From: Nilaparvata lugens
Lineage: Eukaryota; Arthropoda; Insecta; Hemiptera; Delphacidae
DNA: 64,000 nucleotides
Assembly (NCBI RefSeq): GCF_014356525.2
Contig: NC_052504.1
Span: 66,798,383-66,862,382 of the forward strand
Direction of reading: 5' to 3'
Shown here: positions 1 to 34,764 of the stretch, piece after piece
How positions within the stretch are numbered: the stretch's first letter is position 1
Layout of the letters: every line of letters starts with the position of its first letter
Position numbers and translations under genes: made by a program
Notes under the pieces: generated by a model
The model's input: only the letters and a program-made list of their open reading frames with translations
Database searches by the model: none
What the model was told of the DNA's origin: nothing

Positions 1-2446
1 GAATAGTAAATAACTCTATAAGTCCTCAGGATTGGGTGAACTATTTCAGAGACCTTCTTAACCCTGAATTATTTGCGCTACCACGCTCATGCGCAGAACA
101 TTACATTGTAAATAATCGCTTAGACTCAGATTTTATTATGGAAGAGCTGAAAAATGTATTGAGATCAGTTAAAGATAATAAAGCTCCAGGAGAAGATCAA
201 ATACCGTTCGAGTATTATAAAAATGCTCCAGACGTCATGTTAGATAAATTACTAGAGTTATTCAATATGATTTTCACATTGGGCAGAGTACCAAGTAGTT
301 TCAAGTTCGCCATAATTTTTCCGTTGTTCAAGAAAGGTGCTAGCGATGAAGTGAGCAACTACAGAGGAATTAGTTTTCTTACAACTTTTTTTAAGATTTT
401 CGCGGGTTTGATATTGAATAGACTCAATCAGTGGGTCGAAGAAAACAAGATTCTAAATGAGTTTCAGACGGGATTCCGTAAAGGCTACTCAACAATGGAT
501 AATATATTTTCATTGACATCTATCGCGAGTCTAAGATTAGCTAAAAAAAGAGGTAAATTGTATTGTTTCTTCGTCGATTACTCAGCGGCTTTCGATTCTA
601 TTGATAGGAAAGCATTATTTTACAAACTAAGTTGTTTAGGATTATCAACTAAAATGTTAAATATTATTAAAGCATTAAATGATAATTCGAGTACTTCAGC
701 TGGCGTCTGGTGCTCTGAGGGGCTGACTCAAAGTTTTGAGACTAGGTCAGGCTTAAGACAGGGTTGTTTATTGAGTCCGTTGCTTTTTTCACTTTTTATG
801 AATGACTTGCATGATGAGCTGGGGGGAGGGTTGTTAATCGCAGGTATGAAGATTCGAGTGTTGCTATATGCGGATGATATTGCCATATTATCGGATTCTC
901 CAACTGGCCTCCAATATATGATAAATAATCTGGAACGATATTGCGAAATGTGGAACTTGAAGGTCAATCTGAATAAATCAAAAATAATGGTTTTCAGAAA
1001 CGGAGGAAAATTGAGCAGGTACGAAAAATGGTTCTACAAGGGAGAGAGAATCGAATGCGTGAAGGAATATAAATATTTGGGGGTAGTTCTGACACCCACC
1101 CTTAGTTTTGAAAAGCATCTGAGTGATAAACTGTCTAAAGCAAAATTAGGTTTGAATCTGGCTTGGGGAGGAATGCTGAATGGTAATGGGGTCGACTTTT
1201 CTTCTGAATGTAAATTATTTAAGGCATGCGCTAGGACAGTCTTATGTTATGGGGCTCAAATATGGGGTTGTAAACAGTACGAAAATATTGAAAAACTGCA
1301 GCGCTTCTTCATCAAAAAAGTGTTTGCTCTACCCATAAATACGCCCAATTATATGCTCTTCATCGAAACAGGACTAACTCCTCTCTTTGAATACTGCCTC
1401 AGGTTGCATTTTAATTACATTTCACTAATCATGAAAATGGAAGATGAAAGACTACCAAAAATTTTAGCTCAGCAAGTAGTAAGAGATAAGTGCTTTTGGT
1501 TCAGGGAGTGGAAGGTCGTTTGTGATAGGGTAAACTTGAATATTAATCTTTCTTTGGAGAACGTGATAAGTTGGAGGGAGTCTTTCCAGAGCATACTGTC
1601 TGTTCTGCAAATGTTTCACAGAAATAAATTTATAGGTGAAGCACGAGCGGGACGGTTTCATGCGTTGTACAGGACTCTCGATTTTGAGCTGAGTGACAAG
1701 AAATACATTGGAAAGGACACCCAAATGTGGGTTATGAGGTGGATTTTCAAGGCAAGGGGTGAGCTAATCCATTTGAACTATAAACCTTGGGTAGCTAATG
1801 GGAACTATATTTGCTCGATGTGCAATCTGAAGGAGGCTGAGGATGTATTCCATTTCATTGCTCGATGCCCTTGTTTGAAGGAATGGAGGAAGAAATGGTT
1901 TGGTGTTGTTGAACAATCAAGGGAAGAGTTTACTATGTACATGAACGGCAAAGATTGGAAGAAACTAGCCTCTTACTGTAGAGAAGCCTGGAATTACAGA
2001 CATGTTCTCACCCAGGAATTTAATTGGTAGAGCTATCATTGGCTTCTTTGTCGAGGCACTCACTACTTGATTTTTGGTATCACCTGTAATTGTTATTTTC
2101 TGCTCTCTTCAACATTCTGTTTATTTTAGTTCAAGCCTTGTTTTTTATTTTGAGTTGGTTTCAATTTGAGGATTCAACCTTTCTCATTGTATATTCACTC
2201 ACGTTACTGACTAGATCATTACACTATACATTATATTGCTTACTGTGTGACTACTTGATTCATCATTATTTCGTATAATTTCTGTATTTTACTATACACT
2301 TGGATCATATTTATGTATTTTCCACAATCTCATGTTTTCCGACTTTCCGGCTGGCGATCGTGTGATCAAGCCGTAAATGTGTGTTTACTTATTGTGTATT
2401 TATAGTTTAATGGAGAATAAAAGCATTTTTCTATTCTATTCTAATA
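1..2446 (+). mobile_element. 5'-truncated non-LTR retrotransposon (LINE)
   Basis: The window opens inside a LINE. A long reverse-transcriptase ORF (36-2030) is followed by about 400 bp of AT-rich 3' UTR with an AATAAA-like signal near 2416, and ends in short TTCTA repeats around 2430-2446, a typical LINE tail. No apurinic-type endonuclease is visible, so its 5' part lies outside the window or was lost at insertion. It sits in the intron of the fidgetin-like gene that follows exon 9, in the opposite orientation. The tail directly abuts a MITE half copy (2449-2600). Confidence 0.85.
36..2030 (+). CDS. LINE reverse transcriptase (ORF2, partial)
   Basis: This is a continuous 664-codon open frame. 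Visible RT landmarks in order: NKAPGEDQIP near residue 49, FKKG near 99, the palm motif DYSAAFDSID near 182, LRQGCLLSPLLFSLF near 242, the catalytic YADD box near 281, and a thumb region beginning KYLGV. The C terminus carries a cysteine/histidine cluster (C..C...H....C) near residue 610, like the zinc knuckle at the end of many LINE ORF2 proteins. The absence of stops over 2 kb suggests recent activity. The start codon used here is arbitrary because the frame is probably already open upstream of the window. The clade was not assigned. Confidence 0.85.
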   Translation: MNYFRDLLNPELFALPRSCAEHYIVNNRLDSDFIMEELKNVLRSVKDNKAPGEDQIPFEYYKNAPDVMLDKLLELFNMIFTLGRVPSSFKFAIIFPLFKKGASDEVSNYRGISFLTTFFKIFAGLILNRLNQWVEENKILNEFQTGFRKGYSTMDNIFSLTSIASLRLAKKRGKLYCFFVDYSAAFDSIDRKALFYKLSCLGLSTKMLNIIKALNDNSSTSAGVWCSEGLTQSFETRSGLRQGCLLSPLLFSLFMNDLHDELGGGLLIAGMKIRVLLYADDIAILSDSPTGLQYMINNLERYCEMWNLKVNLNKSKIMVFRNGGKLSRYEKWFYKGERIECVKEYKYLGVVLTPTLSFEKHLSDKLSKAKLGLNLAWGGMLNGNGVDFSSECKLFKACARTVLCYGAQIWGCKQYENIEKLQRFFIKKVFALPINTPNYMLFIETGLTPLFEYCLRLHFNYISLIMKMEDERLPKILAQQVVRDKCFWFREWKVVCDRVNLNINLSLENVISWRESFQSILSVLQMFHRNKFIGEARAGRFHALYRTLDFELSDKKYIGKDTQMWVMRWIFKARGELIHLNYKPWVANGNYICSMCNLKEAEDVFHFIARCPCLKEWRKKWFGVVEQSREEFTMYMNGKDWKKLASYCREAWNYRHVLTQEFNW

Positions 2447-2448
2447 GA

Positions 2449-2600
2449 CACAATCTGCTATGGAAAACAATGTAAACAGAAAAGTTTTCTATCCGATGCT
2501 GACGTGACGATTTGGCGATATGGCAGTAGATGTTGGCTTCATCGACTTTCAGTATAAATATACAATGGGCCGTGACTATTCTATAACTGGTCTAAGGGTA
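2449..2600 (+). repeat. Half copy of a MITE family (other copy at 9584-9925)
   Basis: This segment matches the right arm of the inverted-repeat element at 9584-9925: it shares the AATAGACACAATCT start, the GACGT block, the GGCGATATGGCAGTAGATG block and the outer end CTATTCTATAACT. Only one arm is present. The missing arm is replaced by the LINE ending at about 2446, so the LINE probably landed in this MITE. Confidence 0.7.
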
Positions 2601-2675
2601 ATACGGCAAGGCAGAACATCCAAAAGGATCTCTCTGCCGATAGAATATCGGCCTATAAGAATAAATAAATAAATA
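2601..2675 (+). repeat. Short retroelement 3' tail fragment
   Basis: The stretch contains a hairpin-like pair (GGCAAGGCAGA and TCTCTGCCGATAG) and ends in tandem AATA/AAATA units, as the 3' tails of LINEs and SINEs do. No coding part remains. The element of origin is not identified. Confidence 0.35.
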
Positions 2676-3109
2676 ATCCTCCACTGAGTAGTCTTGGATA
2701 ACTCTGATACTCAAGAGCAAGAACCATTATTAAAAAATCATGACAAAATTAAAAAATATAAATGCATGTGCTTTCTATTATTCATAAAAACTATTTTCTA
2801 ACTCAGGAGCAGAATCACCCTCAGCTCAAGGGGGTTCAATAAAATAAACAAGTTAATGTTTCTGGAGTATGATTCTCAAAATCCCAATACAATATATTTC
2901 TTCTCATCAAAACTCAATTGTAATTTCTTTTAATTAATCAGATTAAAAACATGGAGAATAATATTAGTTCAATAGCAACCAAAAAACATCTTCACGAAAA
3001 GTCAACAAGGATCCTATCATTACTTCATGACAACTATAAATTTCACAACACCAATAAGTGAAAGACGAATTCCTGTATTATCATTATTATTATAAAAATT
3101 ACAGTGTAC
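2676..3109. other. Intron of the fidgetin-like gene, no feature seen
   Basis: AT-rich sequence between the retroelement debris and exon 9. I see no exon, and the next fidgetin-like exon (Walker B region) is not found here, so it must lie left of the window. Confidence 0.5.
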
Positions 3110-27014
<23,905 letters not shown>

Positions 27015-27674
27015 ATCACAACTGTCAGAATGTAAAGCAGCTTTAATGTCCAAGTATTAGTTATTACTATTATTTTCCAACCTAAAAACGTACTGCAATG
27101 TTTTAAAATCAAAAGCTTAAACTAGTATTACTTTTAATAAGAATGTCCCATCGTGAGTAATCACACTATCTTGAGTTCAGACTACTAACTTTCAATTGTA
27201 CCAGTATGACAAAAAAGACGTGTAAAACGCATTTAATAATTCAGCATAAATTTGATAGCAAAGCACAATAGTACTTTCAGAAAAGTAACAACTATAATAG
27301 TGAAACGTGAAACGTGAGTGTGAACAGACGAAAGGACAATGAGATAATGATAAACAAAAACAAATAATTTTGTTCCCGCTTTTGAACAACTGATCGTTAG
27401 AGATGAAAGTATAAGTCTATAGAGTGTACAGCTTTTGGCTTTGAGTCAAAAATAGGCTTTGTATCATCTTATTTTTCAAAATAGAAAAAATATCTTTAAA
27501 ATTAAATTTTGATTCAATTATGAGAGGAAGACAATAAATTACAATCATATATACTTAGTGCATTCCGTTTATTATTAATGCAACATATCATGAAGTCGAT
27601 TCTACGTCATGAAAGTTGTACAAATATCAATCAGTAGAAGTTCTTGAATACAACCGATCCGAATAAAAAATAAT
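27015..27674. other. Upstream region of FIGNL1
   Basis: AT-rich sequence that should hold the 5' UTR and promoter of FIGNL1. I see no clear TATA or initiator that I would commit to. Confidence 0.4.
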
Positions 27675-27855
27675 TATAGTGACGTCCACATTATAAAGTT
27701 AGTGGGAGAAATAGGTAGACAGCGTTGCCACTTTCTTTAGAGATACAGAAATGACAGAGATTAGTCTTTACTTCATACTTACTTATACCGTACTTCTCTC
27801 CTTAATCATGACCAGATAACTGGATTGACTGTGTCAAAAAGTGGACCTGACTTGG
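27675..27855. repeat. MITE family A, partial copy
   Basis: The left end ATAGTGACGTCCACATTATAA and GACAGCGTTGCCAC, and the right end AAAAAGTGGACCTGAC, resemble the ends of the elements at 6688-7049 and 37320-37737. The interior is shortened or diverged. Confidence 0.4.
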
Positions 27856-28011
27856 TCCTTGTCGTAGAGTTGACATATAACTATGTCCGTAATAAACACT
27901 TATTTACGTTTATAAACTTAGTCAAACATTAAAAAACATTTAAGAATAGTAATATTTAAACTTTTTCAAGATGGCCTTGCCTGTATGCATTACATTAATT
28001 ATCACTCGACG

Positions 28012-29420
28012 TTAGCTGATGTTTCTAGTGGCCTCAAAGTATTCCTCCACTGAATAGAATGGAGATTCTATCAACCAGTTTTTGATTTTTGTTCTGAAGC
28101 TCCTGTCGTCCAAGTTCTTCACACTGTCAGGTAAGGCGTTGTAAATCCTCAGGGCTAGTATTGGGAAACAATCCTTCTTCTCACTCAGCCTGCAGAAAGG
28201 GATGTCTATTTTCGCTTTTCCTCTGGTGTTGTAGGAGTGTCTGGCTTCTCTTCTTGTGAGCAAGTGGAAATTATCCCTTATGTGCAACAGGGAGAGCCAG
28301 ATATATTGATTGTATACCGTGAGTATTCTCAGCTTGATAAAGATGGGTCAGCAGTGGTCCAAGTATCCCGACGAATCTAGGATCCTTGGAGCCTACTTCT
28401 GCTGGAGCAGTACATCTTTACAGCCTGGAGCATGCCCCCATAACTGAAGTCCATAGTTGATATGGCTATGAAACATAGCACCAGATGCTTCCTGGAGATT
28501 AATGGCTTCAGACGTCTCAGTAGGTACATCACTCTGGCTAGTTTCCAACAGATGTTATCAATGTGGCTACTCCAGCCAAGTTTAGCATCCAGTGTAAAAC
28601 CCAGTAGCTTCACTTCTGTGAAATCGTCAAGCTGCTCCCGAACAAGAGTGCATGTTGTCTCCTGGGTTTTGCTTTCATTAAGCATCAGCTCGTTGCTGGT
28701 GAACCACTGCTTCGCCTGCTCAAAAATATCTGCTGCCAACCTCTTGGACAAATCTGGTGCTCTACCCCTTGCGAAAATAGTGGCATCGTCAGCAAACATG
28801 AGGATGTTGCCCATAAATCCAAGTTCATTTATCATCACCAGGAACAGAACAGGGTCAATCACTGAACCTTGTGGCACTCCATGACGAACCCGTAGTGGAC
28901 CTGAGTTCACTCCATCAAGGGTAAGAACCTGCCTCCTATCAGAAAGGTAGGCTCTGAAGGTGGCAAGGACTGGACCGCGCACTCCATAAGCAGCCAATTT
29001 CTTGAGGAGAATATTGTGTGAAACACACTCGAAAGCCTTGCTCAAATCCGCCAGAGCAAGAGACACTGAGTCACCCGCCTCAAAAGAGTTGAGGATCTCA
29101 GCAACTAGCTGTGATACCGCAGTGACCGTTAACTTTCCCTGCCTGAATCCTTGCTGGGCGTTTGTAAATAGGTCACTTCTTTCAAAGTAGAGAACCAGCT
29201 GCTTCTTCATGCACACCTCAAAAATCTTTGCCAGAGCTGGAATAATTGAGATGGGCCTGTAGCTACCCATGTCTGATGGATCTCCCTTCTTGAAGACAGG
29301 TACAGTTCTGGCAAGCTTCAGAGCAGAAGGGAAATAGCCTGCCTCTAGGCAAAAGTTCAAGACAATGCTGAGGGGGTGAGCAATCTCCTCAATAATAGCT
29401 TTCAATAGGTCAACTGACAC
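28012..29420 (-). pseudogene. 5'-truncated Jockey-like LINE RT, minus strand
   Basis: Read on the minus strand, 29420-28377 encodes an RT from just before TVPVFKKGDPSDMGSYRPIS through LADLSKAFECVSH, GVPQGSVIDPVLFLVMIN and the catalytic FADD to VKLLGFTLDAKLGWSSH and LLRRLKPLISRKH. It then breaks, and a second frame (28287-28012) supplies the C terminus HSYNTRGKAKIDIPFCRLSE and YNALPDSVKNL. The endonuclease is missing (5' truncation near 29430) and at least one frameshift near 28380 disables it. 3' UTR probably runs to about 27930. Lies between the divergent FIGNL1 and amidase genes. Confidence 0.8.
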
Positions 29421-29619
29421 ACCATATATCCTGGGTACTTTTACCTTTGAAACTCTTTACCATGAGAAGGATTTTTCTTCGTTTTTCTCTTTTCCTTATC
29501 TGTGTTAGTCCAGTCAAGGAAAGGCTATAGAGGCAAAATTTGGGAAGACAATTTTCGACCACTGAACAAAAAATGTAGAGAATTTATCAAGCTTAATTTT
29601 TGAAGTGTTAGTATGCCTG

Positions 29620-29800
29620 TTGAACGCATTGTTCTCAAGATATGAGGGTGGGTGCAAAACGCTGAAAAATGCAACTTTTAAACCACCCTCATCCCTTTAG
29701 CACATGAGTTAGGAATGGGGATTTTTGATATGTTCTCCTCCCAACTAGTCTCAACAAAGCTACAAAGTCAAAAATTGTATTTAAAACATTCCCTCTAAAT
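29620..29800. repeat. Dispersed repeat, copy 1 of 2
   Basis: Contains CAACTTTTAAACCACCCTCA, CCCTTTAGCAC, GATTTTTGATATGTTC and ACAAAGTCAAAAATTG in order. The copy at about 30170-30325 has the same blocks in the same order and orientation. Confidence 0.6.
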
Positions 29801-30169
29801 TCCATTGTCAATTGGTCTATTGTTGCAAAACTGGAGATTTCACACTCAACACTAAAGCTGGTGCATCAGGTGCAGGTGAATTCATAAAAGTGTGAATTAT
29901 ACATCAAATTAAAGAAAATTCAATGTTCTATAAGCTTATAATCAGCATTGATTTTTCCCGTCGATTTTTAAAAAGTTATAAGAGCAAAAATAGAAAAAAA
30001 ATTGGTGGCAAACGTGTTTTTTCAAAAATGTCACACTTTCAAGAGCAGAATCTCGAAAACTAGAGGAGATATGAGAATAAGTTATGGAATAAATATTGTG
30101 GGAAATTATGTAAGCTTCAATTTTGTATATAACAGTTATGTCCGTAAAGATACATAATTTTCGAGTTAT

Positions 30170-30325
30170 CTGCGAAAAACCAAAAAATAGTACCTTTGAA
30201 CCACCCCACCCCCTTAGCACAGTGGATAGGGGTGGTGACTTTTGGTATGTTCACCTCCTTGTTCACCTACACCTACTACTCTTAACAGAGCTGCGGGGTC
30301 AAAGATTGTCTTCCAAACTCTATAC
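30170..30325. repeat. Dispersed repeat, copy 2 of 2
   Basis: Contains TACCTTTGAACCACCCCA, CCCCTTAGCAC, GACTTTTGGTATGTTC and GGGGTCAAAGATTG, matching 29620-29800 block by block. The unit is non-coding and of unknown type. Confidence 0.6.
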
Positions 30326-30360
30326 CCTTTTTGAGCAATCAGTGCCTGGACTAGTTTAAA

Positions 30361-31430
30361 GGATATAATTTACATTCTTGAAATACACATTTCGAACAAC
30401 TTATATACGGCTACTCTCTGTTTGAGTAGCTTCCATTTTTTAAATGAGCTTTTCACATAATGGTTGCAGCCAGAAGAGATTTGAATATCTTCGTTTTGTA
30501 CTTAGAATACAGTTTCTCTGTGTCTGTACTACTCTACTCGTTTCGTTTCTAGATTCATGTTTTTCAAGGAAGTTGAGTTGAAAGTTTTCAAGTGTTTCTT
30601 CTTTAGTTCTTTCTTGATTCAGAGAATAGTAATTATTTTGAGTGATATGTGAGATGTAAAGACAATTGGATCATACGTGTTAAGTTTGAAACAATATCTA
30701 CAAAATGGTAAATAGTATAAATTTACTATTTAGATTCACTCTTCAATTTAACCGTAATATTACGTGTTCAATTTGTAGGCATATGAATAGAAAGTACCGT
30801 ACTAGATTCTATTTAGATAGGTACCCTGTCTTGCTTTTTTGCTACGTTTATTGATTGCCATGTGTTTATATTTTTATATCTTCAAGTAAATCCAATTTAC
30901 CTATATAAATCTTTCTTTCCTGTCATTCAAGCTGAGCAGCGTTTTACAAGATGAATGTTTTTTGGTAAAAGAAAATAGTGACAACATAATAGGATTAGGC
31001 CTACCGTGTATACTTTTCAAACAATGTGGCAATAATTTTAATATAAAATATATCCTCAATTATTTAGGCTGTACTCACGCTAGCGCAACACAATCATACG
31101 GTACCGTATTGTAATTTGACTGATATACCCAGGGGTCAGCCATACAGAGTGTGATAAGCTTATGCAATCTTATGGATTTCTATATATTATTTTAAATCTT
31201 TGTCTAAGATATAAGATGTAGATATAATAATATTTCTAGGATTGCAGATCACTGTGTGTGACTGAGCCTTTAAAGTCCAATTGCCAAGCGACGATTGTAT
31301 TAATAGCTGTAGTCTATCCCATGGACGCATACCTCCTAAATTTAGAAAAAAAAAATAGAATTACAAGGACGCAGTCTACGTCTATGTACCCCGTTCCCTC
31401 TGTGGGAAAACCCTTTATTATTGCATTTTA
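30361..31430. other. Intergenic, no feature seen
   Basis: AT-rich intergenic sequence between the divergent genes. No gene, RNA or clear repeat boundary was recognised. Confidence 0.4.
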
Positions 31431-32070
31431 TGAGACGACAGGAGGCAGAACCGGTCAAGTTGCTTGGCTTCTGACTGGATGGCAGGCTGAAATGGAATCA
31501 CCCTGTATCGGAAGTGAGCTGAAAGCTATCCAGGGTAATATATATACCTTCTAAGAAAGCTCAGACACTTGGTAGGCAGGGGAAGTTTGGTGATGGCATA
31601 CCAAATGAATAACTCTTTCACAGCCATCTCATGTATGGACTGATCCTGTGGAGACATGTGCCAGCAGCAATGGATGTGCTGCTCCTCCAAGAGCAGTCTG
31701 AACAATCACTTTCTCTGCAAGTAGGGACCACTGTAAACCTCTTTTCAAGGGTATGGGGATCCTCACAATCTACAGCCAGTACCTGCTCTGCTCACTCTCA
31801 CACCTGATGGACAACCAGGAAGCCTGCACGAGAAGAGGTGATATCCACAGCCACAATACTCGCTGAGCTGTTGACCTTGACCTTGAGGCATCCCACACAA
31901 GACTGAGCGACACCTACAACAGCTATCCAGCAGCTATTCGGATGTTCAACAGGCTGCCCAGTGGAGTGAGAAATTTTTCACGAGACAAATTGTTAAGCAC
32001 AGTGATGCAGAAGTTGAACGATAGGCCACGCTACTCATTTGCTGAGCTTGAGGATGAGCACCTTTTTTGA
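31430..32070 (+). pseudogene. Decayed LINE RT thumb and C terminus
   Basis: Broken plus-strand frames read EPVKLLGF, LDGRLKWNH and KLSRVIY near 31450-31555, MYGLILWRHVPAAMDVLLLQ near 31635-31690, and TYNSYPAAIRMFNRLPSGV with FSRDKLLSTVMQKLNDRPRY near 31910-32035. This is the usual thumb plus C-terminal order of Jockey-like ORF2. Stops and frameshifts occur throughout; the RT core is gone. Confidence 0.6.
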
Positions 32071-32890
32071 AGCAGTTCTACTCCAAAATGGCTACCAACC
32101 AACTTTGTTCGTGACACTGTCTATCTTGAATCCCCAGTCTTCGACAACGACAACAAGGTGTCAAGTAAGATTCAAGAACACATGCTCTTTAGACTATAAA
32201 AGTTATAGTAACTAATGGAAGCTCATAAAGCGTGGCTACAGTTGTCACTTAGGAATTGGACCTTTAGACGCTAAGCGATTCGAGTATCGGGTATTTATTC
32301 AATTGAGTGAGTTTAGCAAAGAGGAATCGAAGAGAATTAGCGTAAACATGAACTAGTACACTTTTTTTTAGAAATCTAGTAAATTCTCCTTACAATATCA
32401 TTTAGGTACAATTATCCATGTACAACTTTTAATTTGAATATCACAAAAAATAGATGAAAATAAGTAGATAATTAGTTGAAAGACATCGAATTGCAACTTG
32501 CATTGTCTACTAGCAACTGGAGTAACTTATTTAGCGACAATGGGCAAAACAAGCTATTTATGTAATTTATTATCTTTATGGCTATGATTGAGCTTTGAGT
32601 GCGTTATTCAATTAGATTATACGGTAATCCGAACTAACACCTAAAACAAATCTCTTCTAATCATTTTGAACTGTTTTGTTCCATGAATGAGAAAATGTTA
32701 CCGCATTTATGCCAGAGTTTGCATGAATCTTATTTAAATAGGCTGCACAGTGTTATCAACAGGTGTTTGCAATCTCTACTTTCAATCAGCACACATTTTG
32801 CTCTGCAGCAGCTAAATTTACGTTGATGCGAATAACTAGTTTGATTCAATACCTCCGATACAGTACAGTGCATTCAATTGCAAACAAGTA
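32071..32890. other. Intergenic, no feature seen
   Basis: AT-rich sequence without a recognised gene or element. Confidence 0.4.
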
Positions 32891-32892
32891 GA

Positions 32893-33018
32893 ATTGATAA
32901 TAATTATTACTAAACGAAAATCTAAATTAAATGCTGTAAATCACTAATAGTAGCAGAAGTCTTCGGGGGTGATTTACAACATTTAATTTAGATTTTCGTG
33001 TAGTAATAATTATTAATT
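32893..33018. repeat. Short MITE-like hairpin
   Basis: The arms TAATAATTATTACTA and TAGTAATAATTATTA, then CGAAAATCTAAATTAAATG and CATTTAATTTAGATTTTCG, then GTAAATCAC and GTGATTTAC pair almost without mismatch, giving a stem of about 47 bp around a loop of about 25 bp. Confidence 0.8.
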
Positions 33019-33719
33019 CATTAGCATTTGAATAAACGCAATATCTCAGTAATTCCCATCTGTAGACAAGTAGAATTGGTTCAAAAATGAATGTCTAAAT
33101 GAATTTGAATTCATCAGGTAGTAGTGGAGGCATCTGTCAGCAGGTATTTGTTGATTTTGAGTAACCAGATATCAATTAAGCAGTTTCTTTATAAAAATTT
33201 TCCGAGTTTTTTAATGAAAAAATAATAGAAACTTGAAAGATAAAACAGCTAATTCATCACTCTTATAAAGAACTACAAAGGTAATTATAATTTTTATTGT
33301 GCTAAATAATAATTTAAAAATTGTAGCTGAAAGACTCAGCAGTCCGTTGCTTCTTAAAAAAAATCTGGTGTGGCGCACTCACACAACTTTCCTTGCCGTT
33401 ATGAGAATTGATCACCTGACGCTAGTGTTCTCGCGCATCTCAAGTCTACTTATAAACAAAGATCTGAGCCAGCTGATGACAGGACAATAACGCTGGAGAC
33501 ATACGAGGTATGCTATCTCTTCGTAGTGAATCATTTAATAGAATCAACAGTTGCCAACAGTTTGCAATTGGATAATCACATTTTCTCGAACTTCGAGCTT
33601 ATTTTCAATTTTAGGTGAAAATGTTACTGAACATTAATTGTAGAGATTTTCATGCTCAATCTACTCCACATGATTTTTTTTGTTTAAATTGTATCTGAAG
33701 CCTGATAATTGAGAATCTA

Positions 33720-34255
<536 letters not shown>

Positions 34256-34764
34256 ATTGATACTGCAGCTGAAGTATGCTGACTATAGAATAAGAATAAA
34301 TTCCAGAATCACTCTTGAACAGTGCTAGATTATTAGTGGGACTAACAAAGTCATTCCACCAACAAAGACAGATTATTGGTGCTGGATACAACCGCCTAGT
34401 CTCTCAGAAGCTAATTGAGGCTGATTACTAAAACTTATATATCGATGAAAAATAATGAGGTTTTGTTAAAAGTCGCATTTTCCAAAACCAATTATTTTAC
34501 AAAACGCGTGCCCTTTTTCACTGCACAGGGTTAATCACTATCTTTTATAACACTAACATGTAAATTATTTCCTCCGTATTGAATAATTCCTTTCCACTAA
34601 TAAAATGATGTCAGTGATTCAGCTAAATCATAAATTATTGAATTAATAATCATATTTATTTACAACTTATGTCTAAAAGAAATTCTTGATTCCAGAAGAG
34701 AAAGTCACTGGGAAGTAGAAGAAACAAAGCGAGTTCTCAACGACCTTGCAATTTTTTCTTCAAA

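Noticed and set aside
28462..29190. Plus-strand ORFs over the LINE at 28-29.4 kb
   Set aside because: Shadows of the minus-strand reverse transcriptase.
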